Part shown: positions 25,399 through 32,943 of the stretch, piece after piece | Layout: every line of letters starts with the position of its first letter | Numbering within the stretch: the stretch's first letter is position 1 | Source: Stygibacter sp964604155 | GTDB lineage: Bacteria; Cloacimonadota; Cloacimonadia; Cloacimonadales; TCS61 | Assembly: GCA_964604155.1 (NCBI GenBank) | Contig: CAZRXY010000096.1 | Coordinates: 1 to 64,000 of the forward strand | Length of the DNA: 64,000 nt | Direction of reading: 5' to 3' | Notes under the pieces: generated by a model | Told to the model about the DNA's origin: nothing | Database searches by the model: none | Seen by the model: only the letters and a program-made list of their open reading frames with translations | Made by a program: the position numbers and the translations under genes

Positions 25399-26625
25399 AT
25401 GGCTTTAGAAAAACTTAACAAAGCCTTGCAGCTTGAAATTGACGAATTATTTGAAAAAGGCACCGCAAAAGGTAAAGAGATGGTGATCACAGAAATCATC
25501 AAGCCGGCTGGAGACAAAGGGCCTCGCTACTTGATTGATGGATACGGTGATAAGCAATTTATAAAAATGAATGCTAATTCATATCTAGGCTTGAGTATGC
25601 ATCCCGAGATAATAGCTGCTGAAGAAACTGCTGCCCACAAATATGGCGTCGGCCCCGGTGCTGTACGATTCATTAGTGGCACTCACTCACCACATATCGA
25701 GCTCGAAGAGAAGCTGGCAGAATTTCATGATAGAGAAGCCGCCATGATATTCTCTTCTGCCTATGTTACTTCCTTGGGAGTGATATTTCCCCTTACAACC
25801 AAAGAGACCGTTTTAGTCTCTGATGAGCTTAATCATAACTGCATTATCCAGGCTATGAGATTATGCCGCCCGGCAGCAAAATTTATCTACAAGCATAATG
25901 ATATGGAAGATCTCAGAGCTAAACTTGAAGAAGCTGCCGGCTTGGGGAAACGCTGCCTGGTTATCACTGACGGCATTTTCTCTATGAGAGGAGATCATTG
26001 CCCCTTTGATAAGCTTGTCCCGATCTGCCAGGAATTCCACGATAAATTTGAAGAAGGCGTTATCTCTATAGCAGATGATTCTCACGGCGTGGGTGCATTC
26101 GGTGATACCGGACGTGGCACAGAAGAATACACTGCCACCAAGGTAGATATCTTAATCGGCACTATGGGAAAAGCATATGGCGTTAATGGAGGTTATGTGG
26201 TTGCTTCCAAAACTGTCCTCGATTATTTGAGAGAAAAAGCTCCTATGTATATCTACAGTAATCCTATCACCTGCTCAGAAGCTGCCGCAGTGCTGAAAGT
26301 GCTGGAATTTGTGGATACACCCGCCGGCAGGAGCAGAATAGCTCACTTAGCAAAAATGACCAGAAAATTTGAAAAAGGACTGATTGATCTGGGGTATGAA
26401 ACTATCCCCGGACCCCATCCTGTAGTCCCTCTTATGGTTCGTGATACCGCAAAAACTGCAGATATGGTGAAATATCTTACGGCAAATGGAGTTCTTGGTA
26501 CTGGCTTGAATTTTCCAGTAGTACCCAAAGGTGACGAAGAGATTCGCTTCCAGGTTAATGGCGATCATACAGAAGCAGATATTGATGCAGTGCTGGCAAT
26601 TCTTAAAAACTACAAAAATCAATAA
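25399..26625 (+). CDS. kbl: 2-amino-3-ketobutyrate CoA ligase (glycine C-acetyltransferase)
   Basis: A 408-residue PLP enzyme of the alpha-oxoamine synthase family; it splits 2-amino-3-ketobutyrate with CoA into glycine and acetyl-CoA. The motifs are NANSYLGLSMHPE (58-70), GPGAVRFISGTHSPHIELE, DELNHNCI, FSMRGDHCP, DDSHGVGAFGDTGRG (226-240) and the PLP-lysine site GTMGKAYG with Lys258. Paralogues of the fold (BioF, HemA, SPT) are possible, but the tdh neighbour favours KBL. GGAGG lies before the ATG. With tdh it completes threonine conversion to glycine and acetyl-CoA. Confidence 0.93.
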   Translation: MALEKLNKALQLEIDELFEKGTAKGKEMVITEIIKPAGDKGPRYLIDGYGDKQFIKMNANSYLGLSMHPEIIAAEETAAHKYGVGPGAVRFISGTHSPHIELEEKLAEFHDREAAMIFSSAYVTSLGVIFPLTTKETVLVSDELNHNCIIQAMRLCRPAAKFIYKHNDMEDLRAKLEEAAGLGKRCLVITDGIFSMRGDHCPFDKLVPICQEFHDKFEEGVISIADDSHGVGAFGDTGRGTEEYTATKVDILIGTMGKAYGVNGGYVVASKTVLDYLREKAPMYIYSNPITCSEAAAVLKVLEFVDTPAGRSRIAHLAKMTRKFEKGLIDLGYETIPGPHPVVPLMVRDTAKTADMVKYLTANGVLGTGLNFPVVPKGDEEIRFQVNGDHTEADIDAVLAILKNYKNQ

Positions 26626-26638
26626 TCTATTTATTATA

Positions 26639-26664
26639 GTCCCGCAGCTCATTTGCTGCGGGAC
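26639..26664 (+). terminator. hairpin between kbl and rsmI
   Basis: GTCCCGCAG, a short loop region CTCATTTG and CTGCGGGAC form a strong GC-rich stem. The following tract (ATTTGACTTTAT) is only moderately T-rich, and the rsmI ATG lies 12 bases after the stem, so it may be a leaky terminator, a processing site or a translational control element. Confidence 0.6.
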
Positions 26665-26676
26665 ATTTGACTTTAT

Positions 26677-27492
26677 ATGACCGCCAAAGGGATCCTCTAT
26701 TTAGTACCCACACCTATCGGAAATCTTTCCGATATCACCTACCGGGCTGTGGAAACTCTTAAAAAGGTCGATTTCATCGGCGCTGAAGATACCCGTAAAT
26801 CTGCTGTTCTTCTTAAATATTACGATATCGTTACACCGCAGATAAGTTATCATAAATTTAATGAAGCAAAACGAGCAGAAGAATTTGTGAAGCTAATCAG
26901 CCAGGGGAAAAATATCGCCATCATCTGCGATGCCGGCTCTCCCGGCATTAGCGATCCCTCGGCAATAATCGTACGGGCAGCACTATTGGCGCATATCAAA
27001 GTGGAAGCATTACCAGGTGCCACTGCCTTTATCCCCGGGCTCACTGCCTCTGGTCTTGATCCAGACCGTTTCTGCTTCCTGGGCTTCCTGCCTGAGAAAA
27101 AAAAAGCTGCTGAAGAACTTTTAACAGATATAGCCGAGATGCCACTTACATTGATTTTTTATGTATCACCGCATGACCTGGAAAAATTTGCCCAAATACT
27201 CCTTAAATTCCTCGGGGATAGAACAGTATGCCTCGCTCGCGAAATATCTAAAATTTATGAGGAATATATTCACACAAACCTCAAAAATCTCACTAACGCA
27301 AATGATATCACTCTCAAAGGAGAATTTGTCGCTATTGTCAGCGGTAAACAAAAAAAGGAAGTTTCAGATGAAACCTTGCTGAGACAGATCGTAGCCCTCA
27401 CCGAGAAGGGATTATCAAAACGTGAAATTATCAATACTATCTCAACTAAGGAAAATATTTCGCCTAATAGAATTAAGAAAATTATCTATTAA
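26677..27492 (+). CDS. rsmI: 16S rRNA (cytidine1402-2'-O)-methyltransferase RsmI
   Basis: A 271-residue tetrapyrrole-methylase-fold enzyme that 2'-O-methylates C1402 in the decoding centre. Family motifs: LYLVPTPIGNLSDITYRAVE (8-27), GAEDTRKSAVLL, SYHKFNE, CDAGSPGISDPS (about 85-96), ALPGATAFIPGLTASGL and the C-terminal helical extension ending RIKKIIY. The start gives the expected N-terminus, but no Shine-Dalgarno is evident: the 12 bases before the ATG follow directly on a GC-rich hairpin. It ends at a hairpin shared with the convergent Tricorn gene. Confidence 0.95.
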   Translation: MTAKGILYLVPTPIGNLSDITYRAVETLKKVDFIGAEDTRKSAVLLKYYDIVTPQISYHKFNEAKRAEEFVKLISQGKNIAIICDAGSPGISDPSAIIVRAALLAHIKVEALPGATAFIPGLTASGLDPDRFCFLGFLPEKKKAAEELLTDIAEMPLTLIFYVSPHDLEKFAQILLKFLGDRTVCLAREISKIYEEYIHTNLKNLTNANDITLKGEFVAIVSGKQKKEVSDETLLRQIVALTEKGLSKREIINTISTKENISPNRIKKIIY

Positions 27493-27495
27493 CTA

Positions 27496-27522
27496 ACGGA
27501 AGTTTATCTAAAAAATTTCCGT
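27496..27522. terminator. bidirectional terminator between rsmI and the Tricorn homologue
   Basis: ACGGAAGTTT (27496-27505) pairs with AAATTTCCGT (27513-27522) with one G-U pair. The T-rich and A-rich flanks of the loop side let it act on both converging genes. Confidence 0.55.
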
Positions 27523-30500
27523 CAGTCCTTGATTTCCTTGAATAATTCTTCTATTGCCCGTTTAAGCTGGACATCGTTATCGGTGATATAATCCTCCGGC
27601 GTCATTGGCACCAATATATCCGGCTGTGCACCACTGCCCTCCATATTCGTGTGATCCGTTTCCCACCACCCCGAAGAGGGCATCCTCATTGATGACCCGT
27701 CCATAAAATTGATATGACCCGTACCTATCACTGAACCCGATGTGGGCATCCCGATCACTTTCCCAAGTTTGAGATGCTTGAATAGTATAGGAAATATCTC
27801 CGCATCAGAATAAGAATCCTCGTCTATCAGTAAAACTATGGGTTTTCCCCAGATATTTCGCGGCGTGGGATAGGGCACAGCATCGCTATAGCGTGATGAT
27901 GACCAGCCATATTGTTTTTTTGTGAGCACTTCAAGAATGTCGTCATGGGTATTACCACCTCCATTAAACCGCACATCTATGATCAAAGCTTCCTTACTAA
28001 AATTTATCCCGAATAACTCATCTTCAAATTTCTGATAGCTCCTGTGATCCATTCCTCGAATATGAGAATAAGCGATGCGACCCCCCGATAACGCATCCAC
28101 CTGGGCGCGTCTTGTCTCCACCCAGTCTTCATACCAGAGATTATAATTCTCACCACTATTTATTCCTTTCACTTCCAGAATCCTTACACTGTCTCCCACA
28201 TTGATTTCTAATTTTATCTTTTCACCGGTTTTATCCCTGAATAATTGATCAAAAGGCAGGTTTTTGCCGACTCCCACGCCATCAACACTCAAGAGTATAT
28301 CACCTGGCTTAATATTGTGGTTTTTCGCCAGGCTCGAACTGCGGTACAGCTTCTGAAAGCGGACGCCTTTGTCCGGGTATTCACTGAAATCAAAGGTAAC
28401 ACCAAGTTCTGCTTTTCGTACTACGCGCTGACCATTATCTCTACGGGCATAAAAACCAGTATGTGAAGCATTTATCTCGCCAATCATCTCATCAATTATA
28501 TTGCCCAGCATCTCAGGCTGATAGGCATGTCGCAGATAGGGCGAATACTTGCGGTATAGCTTTTCCCAATTAATACCATGCATATCAGGATCATAAAAAC
28601 CACGCCCAAATCTCAACCATACCTGGTCGAATATATCCATGTTTAGCTGGTGAAGGTTATACTTATAGGTAAATTTGTTCTCGATCTTTTCGGGTTTTGT
28701 GCCCTCAAGCGACATACTGTAAATTGAATTGCGGTTATTGTAGTACCACTTTTTGTCGCGATTGCTCAGATTTTTTATATCTGCCCCCAGGTTTACTATA
28801 ACTTCATCGTCTTCGCCATTATATTTCACCTTTCGCAAAGTAGTCTGTTCCTCGAAATTATTAATATAATAGACCATGTCCTCTGTGAGATGGACTACAT
28901 AATTATAACCCTTTTCTGTGACAATACTCTCTGAACGCAGGTGAAGCCCGGCAAATTCAATAGTAAATCCTTCACCGGCAACAGGATCACCTTCAGCCTC
29001 ATCGGCAGGCTCGTCACCCTTTTTTTTAGCTTTAGATAGTTTTTTATCTTCTCGGAGAATCTCCTGCCAGCCGTCTTCCTCTTCATAAAAATATTCATGC
29101 TTGGGATGTAAGTCAAGACGATAGATAGCTCCTGCCTTAGAATAAAAGGCACTCTTGCCGTCTTTACCCCAAACCGGCGTAGAAATCCAGGAAGTAGTCT
29201 TCTCTATTGTCCAGGAATTTTCACTTTCCAAATCAAAAATCTTTAACTCCCTATTCCAGATACTATAGTCTGTCTCGGAATATAAATAGTAACGTCCACT
29301 CTCATCTAAAGCACCATAACCGGCTCCTTTAGCTAATGGTAATATCCTGAATTTATTTCCAGAACTATCCGATACGGCGATACTCGGCTGCCTCCTATCT
29401 TCTGTGGAAAAACTTAGCACCAGACGACCGCCTTGGTTCGCCATATATTCAATATATTTATCACGACCCCATTTAACCTCTTCTATCTCATTATGATTAC
29501 GTATATCAAATTTATGAAGCCGGGGAGCTCCTTTCACCAGTCGCGTAAAAAAAATGGTCTTATTATCTCCCATTATAGCAATATCTTCAATTCCTTTTTG
29601 ATCATAAGTGATCTGACGTACATCGCCACCCTTCACAGGCATGGCAAATAGATCAAATTTCCAGGAAAATACCAGCAGTTTCCCATCTGATGATACGTCA
29701 AATTTATCACCGCTGTTAGCATATTTCTCTTCCTGTACCAGGCTGCCAATGATATCCTCCTTGATCATTATTTCCAATTTTTCTGCTTTCTTAACCCCAG
29801 GATCATATTTCCATATCTGATCAAAATATTCAAATACTATTCGATCATTGTCATGTGCAATATCAAGATCCCGCAGCGACCACTCCTTAAAATTAGTTAG
29901 TTTCTTCTTAGTGCCAAAATCAAAATCGTCCACCTGATACAATTGAAATACTTCTCCATCTGACGCGCCAAAATATATCCTGTCACCCTGATAAGAAAAC
30001 TGGGCATAACGCTCCGTGTAATCCGTGTCCGTAAGCCTATGATAAACAGCCTGCTTTATATCATAAATCCAAAGATCACCATTAGCAGAACCGCTATATT
30101 TCTCGCGATAAGGATAACCTCGATGCGAAAATAATATCTTGTCACCACTCCTGTTCAAATTTGAAAATATCCCCGAATAAGATGCTATCTTTTCGTAGCT
30201 TCCATCCAGATACAAACGAAAATACTCATTTCTGTAACGCTCCTGATAACGGGTTACCAAAAGACTCCTGCCGTCCGGATACCAGTCACACAGTACAAAA
30301 TCATCTTTGCTCACTGCCTCGGCAATCCCACCATCAGAGGGTAGCATGTAGATGCTCTGATATCCCTCACGCGATGTCATATAAGCTATCAAGTTACCAC
30401 CCGGCGAGTATTGAGGTGATGATATATTCTTATCCACCGAAGTTAAACTCCTCGCCGCACCACCAGCAAAATCAACCGACCATAATCTATCCAGATAAAC

Positions 30501-30614
30501 AAAACAAACTTCTTCACCGGAAGGCGATATGGCAGGATCATACATGAAACGCGGCTCAATGCCAAATAATGATTGCATGACCAGTAGCAGCATTATTATG
30601 AAGTACTTTCTCAT
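27522..30614 (-). CDS. Tricorn protease homologue (S41 family), exported
   Basis: The ATG at 30614 (1030 residues) is preferred to an upstream TTG because GAGGAA lies just before it and the signal peptide MRKYFIIMLLLVMQSLFG then starts cleanly. Order of domains: a beta-propeller built of WD40/PD40-like repeats (about 20-540, with PAISPSGEEVCF, PQYSPGGNLIAY), a Lys/Glu-rich insert (about 520-550), a second propeller or core C1 region, a PDZ domain (about 755-830) and the S41 catalytic domain. Tricorn's catalytic set is recognisable: INASHTGFY (Ser-His), EDSYSDAEIFP (nucleophile Ser about 936) and NMEGSGAQPDI (Glu about 992). Archaeal Tricorn is cytosolic; the signal peptide indicates periplasmic peptide degradation here. 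Confidence 0.9.
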   Translation of the reverse strand: MRKYFIIMLLLVMQSLFGIEPRFMYDPAISPSGEEVCFVYLDRLWSVDFAGGAARSLTSVDKNISSPQYSPGGNLIAYMTSREGYQSIYMLPSDGGIAEAVSKDDFVLCDWYPDGRSLLVTRYQERYRNEYFRLYLDGSYEKIASYSGIFSNLNRSGDKILFSHRGYPYREKYSGSANGDLWIYDIKQAVYHRLTDTDYTERYAQFSYQGDRIYFGASDGEVFQLYQVDDFDFGTKKKLTNFKEWSLRDLDIAHDNDRIVFEYFDQIWKYDPGVKKAEKLEIMIKEDIIGSLVQEEKYANSGDKFDVSSDGKLLVFSWKFDLFAMPVKGGDVRQITYDQKGIEDIAIMGDNKTIFFTRLVKGAPRLHKFDIRNHNEIEEVKWGRDKYIEYMANQGGRLVLSFSTEDRRQPSIAVSDSSGNKFRILPLAKGAGYGALDESGRYYLYSETDYSIWNRELKIFDLESENSWTIEKTTSWISTPVWGKDGKSAFYSKAGAIYRLDLHPKHEYFYEEEDGWQEILREDKKLSKAKKKGDEPADEAEGDPVAGEGFTIEFAGLHLRSESIVTEKGYNYVVHLTEDMVYYINNFEEQTTLRKVKYNGEDDEVIVNLGADIKNLSNRDKKWYYNNRNSIYSMSLEGTKPEKIENKFTYKYNLHQLNMDIFDQVWLRFGRGFYDPDMHGINWEKLYRKYSPYLRHAYQPEMLGNIIDEMIGEINASHTGFYARRDNGQRVVRKAELGVTFDFSEYPDKGVRFQKLYRSSSLAKNHNIKPGDILLSVDGVGVGKNLPFDQLFRDKTGEKIKLEINVGDSVRILEVKGINSGENYNLWYEDWVETRRAQVDALSGGRIAYSHIRGMDHRSYQKFEDELFGINFSKEALIIDVRFNGGGNTHDDILEVLTKKQYGWSSSRYSDAVPYPTPRNIWGKPIVLLIDEDSYSDAEIFPILFKHLKLGKVIGMPTSGSVIGTGHINFMDGSSMRMPSSGWWETDHTNMEGSGAQPDILVPMTPEDYITDNDVQLKRAIEELFKEIKD

Positions 30615-30839
30615 TCTATTCCTCAACTATATCTATTTTTTTTAGAAGCAAGTCTTATCTGACTGCCTGATTTGTAAAGCTATTAAAATATGAATGCTGA
30701 TTTGATGATAGTGATATTATTAATTTCAAGCCAGTTAGCATAGACCATAAAAAAAATCTGCTCGTAAACTAATCTCCTGCTCAAAGCCGGATAACGCGCA
30801 AATAAGTGAAGTGTCTTCTCATACTCATAAAACATAAAT

Positions 30840-30864
30840 CCGTCTGCTCAATTCGGGCAGACGG
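30840..30864. terminator. possible terminator hairpin downstream of the lysine-rich ORF
   Basis: CCGTCTGC (30840-30847) pairs with GCAGACGG (30857-30864) around a nine-base loop. CTTTGCTTTTCTC follows on the plus strand and ATTTATGTTTTATG on the minus strand, so it could terminate the small minus-strand gene that ends about 75 bases upstream. Confidence 0.45.
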
Positions 30865-30939
30865 CTTTGCTTTTCTCTAAATACTTGATACTGCAGTATC
30901 GATCTTTCCCCTGCAGATTTCATAACACCAAGCTGATTA

Positions 30940-31035
30940 CTACTTCTTGGGGCTTTTCTTCTTCGGTGCAGGTTTTGTAGCCGGTGCTGAAGCTTTTGCT
31001 ACGCCACCACTGGTCTTCTTTTTAGAATTTGCCAT
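30940..31035 (-). CDS. 31-residue lysine/alanine/proline-rich basic peptide
   Basis: ATG at 31035, TAG at 30942-30940. An almost perfect ribosome binding site (AAAGGAGGAAAC) lies directly before the ATG. The product has 10 lysines among 31 residues, no acidic residue, and a tail PAPKKKSPKK, resembling the disordered tails of H1-like or ribosome-associated proteins. It is too short for family assignment. Position between an AT-rich spacer and a hairpin suggests its own transcription unit. Nucleic-acid binding is an inference from charge only. Confidence 0.55.
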   Translation of the reverse strand: MANSKKKTSGGVAKASAPATKPAPKKKSPKK

Positions 31036-31769
31036 GTTTCCTCCTTTATTATTTATAAAATAATTATAATTCAAATTCTGTCAATAAATATCTTAAAATT
31101 TCTAATAAAAAAATTTCCTATATACGTTTTGTGATGGTAAATTAGAAAAACACCATGATATATAGGAATATATGATATTGGATATATTTTTATTGTAATT
31201 TAACAAGATTTCGTAAATAACTGTTTTAGACTAATAGATATTTAACTACCATAAGATTATAATTATTGAGATATTAGAAATTTATAATCAAAATTTTCCC
31301 ATCTCCATGTTTCGTAATGCAATCTTATAAATCAATATTTTCGTGTCATCTAACACTATAATATATAGTGAATTATACCGCACAAAATCTTTTTCAGCAT
31401 TTCTGTGCCCGGAGAATTGTGTCCTATTCAACTATATGGGTTGAGCTTAGAGAATTAGATACAAGATTTGATAAAACCTCAACGTATCAAGAACCCGCAG
31501 TCAATGGGCGTAGTTTCTGGATCTACCGGTTCCTTAATTGCCGTGTGGCATCTGAACCACGCACATTTAAACTTGGGGTATGCAAAAAAAAATAAATCTT
31601 TACAAGATTAAGCGGAAATCTACAATCTGTTCGTGTTTATCGGGTGGCAGAAGAATGAATTCTTCAGAGGGCATCCTGGAAGCAGGAGGAAAAACGCAGG
31701 TATGGATATGAACGGAACAGCGAGATTCTAAGAAAGGAGTTAATTAAAAAAGAATTAAAGCAGGGAGAT
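31036..31769. other. AT-rich intergenic region upstream of the degenerate kinase
   Basis: Roughly 730 bases without a convincing gene. The first half (to 31375) is very AT-rich and has an inverted repeat TTCCTATATA / TATATAGGAA (about 31115 and 31160) and a palindrome CACTATAATATATAGTG (about 31353-31369). The second half (31380-31600) is less AT-rich and has a short frame with protein-like residues (MGVVSGSTGSLIAVWHLNHA, about 31505-31565) but no start or ribosome binding site; it may be a gene remnant. AAGGAG at 31734-31739 is followed by the kinase start region. Confidence 0.4.
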
Positions 31770-32924
31770 ATGGAAAAGCTTACAAAAAATGGTGTTTATA
31801 AACAATCTCAGATCAATGATCCTGCCGGATTGCCGGAATGCAGCGAATTTATAACCGCATTGATTAATGAAAGCTGCGAGGGTATTGTAGTTCTGGATGC
31901 AAACCGTCAGTTTGTTTTGGGAAATCCTCTGGGAGAGAGGTACTTAAGAAAAATTGATTACAACCCCGGCAGTGGTTATCACATTCCTCTTTCGCACGAA
32001 ACAAATAAAGCGATTGAGATACAAACAGGGGCGGACAAGAAATTGATGCTAAAAGTCCGATACCGGCCTGTCTTATGGAAGAAACATGATTCATGGCTGA
32101 TATTTCTTCAGGAAGTTACCGATTCAGAGCACCCCACTCTGCAACAGGAGAGTAATGAAGAACTGCGCAGGTTAAAATCTAATCTGGAGCGAGAAGTTGC
32201 TGAAACGGTAGAAATGATGCTGAATAGAGACGCCATGCTGATATCTCAATCTCGCCAGGTGTTTACCGGTGAAATGGTCGCTAATATTTCTAATCAGTGG
32301 AAACAGCCTCTTAATGCTTTAAGTATAATTATTCAAAGTATCAAGGATTCTTATGATTATGACGAATTAACATCTGCACGATTAGATGAGAAGGTGAGAT
32401 TGAGTGTGGAATTGATAGATTATCTTGCCAGAACGATAGACGATTTCCGTGATTATTTCCAGCCAGGCAAGCAAATGCAGATTTTTGATCTCAGAATTTT
32501 GATAGAGAAGACCATAAATTTTATAGAATACAGTTTTGAAACTGATTCCGTGAGACTGCAGCTCGATCTGGCAAATAATTGCCATACCACCGGTTATCCT
32601 AATGAATTTTCGCAGGCTTTATTGAATATTCTCATAAATGCCCGTGAAATAATGAAACAAAGAAATATTCCGGAACCTGAGCGGCTTTTAAAAATCTGTT
32701 TGTTTAGCGAAAATCATAATAGCGTGATTACTGTGGAAGATAATGCAGGCGGAATTTCTCCAGAGAACTTATCTCGGATTTTTGAGCCGTATTTCACTAC
32801 AAAGAAGGAAAAAGGTACCGGACTGGGCTTATATATGTCACGCAATATCATAGAAGTTAATATGAATGGCAGGCTCACAGTCTCTAATACGGAAAATGGA
32901 GCAAAATTCCGGATAGAAATTTAG
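31770..32924 (+). CDS. PAS-containing histidine-kinase-like protein lacking the phosphoacceptor His
   Basis: A 384-residue cytoplasmic protein. A PAS-like domain (about 22-118), a coiled coil (about 125-165), a DHp-type helical hairpin (about 160-235) and a HATPase_c domain (about 250-384) follow in order. The ATP-binding motifs look intact: LLNILINARE (N box), VEDNAGGI (G1), FEPYFTTK (F box) and GTGLGLYMS (G2). The H box, which reads IAHHWRQPLN in the two related kinases of this window, is ISNQWKQPLN here, with Asn175 in place of the phosphorylated His (codon AAT at 32292-32294). It has no membrane segment. It may be a pseudokinase or an allosteric partner of another kinase; an annotation of plain sensor kinase would be misleading. 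Confidence 0.85.
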   Translation: MEKLTKNGVYKQSQINDPAGLPECSEFITALINESCEGIVVLDANRQFVLGNPLGERYLRKIDYNPGSGYHIPLSHETNKAIEIQTGADKKLMLKVRYRPVLWKKHDSWLIFLQEVTDSEHPTLQQESNEELRRLKSNLEREVAETVEMMLNRDAMLISQSRQVFTGEMVANISNQWKQPLNALSIIIQSIKDSYDYDELTSARLDEKVRLSVELIDYLARTIDDFRDYFQPGKQMQIFDLRILIEKTINFIEYSFETDSVRLQLDLANNCHTTGYPNEFSQALLNILINAREIMKQRNIPEPERLLKICLFSENHNSVITVEDNAGGISPENLSRIFEPYFTTKKEKGTGLGLYMSRNIIEVNMNGRLTVSNTENGAKFRIEI

Positions 32925-32943
32925 GATATTGTTGCCAAACTTA

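Noticed and set aside
31368..31595. Plus-strand frame of 75 codons before the degenerate kinase
   Set aside because: No ribosome binding site, odd composition, and another frame of the same DNA looks as protein-like; treated as a possible remnant only.
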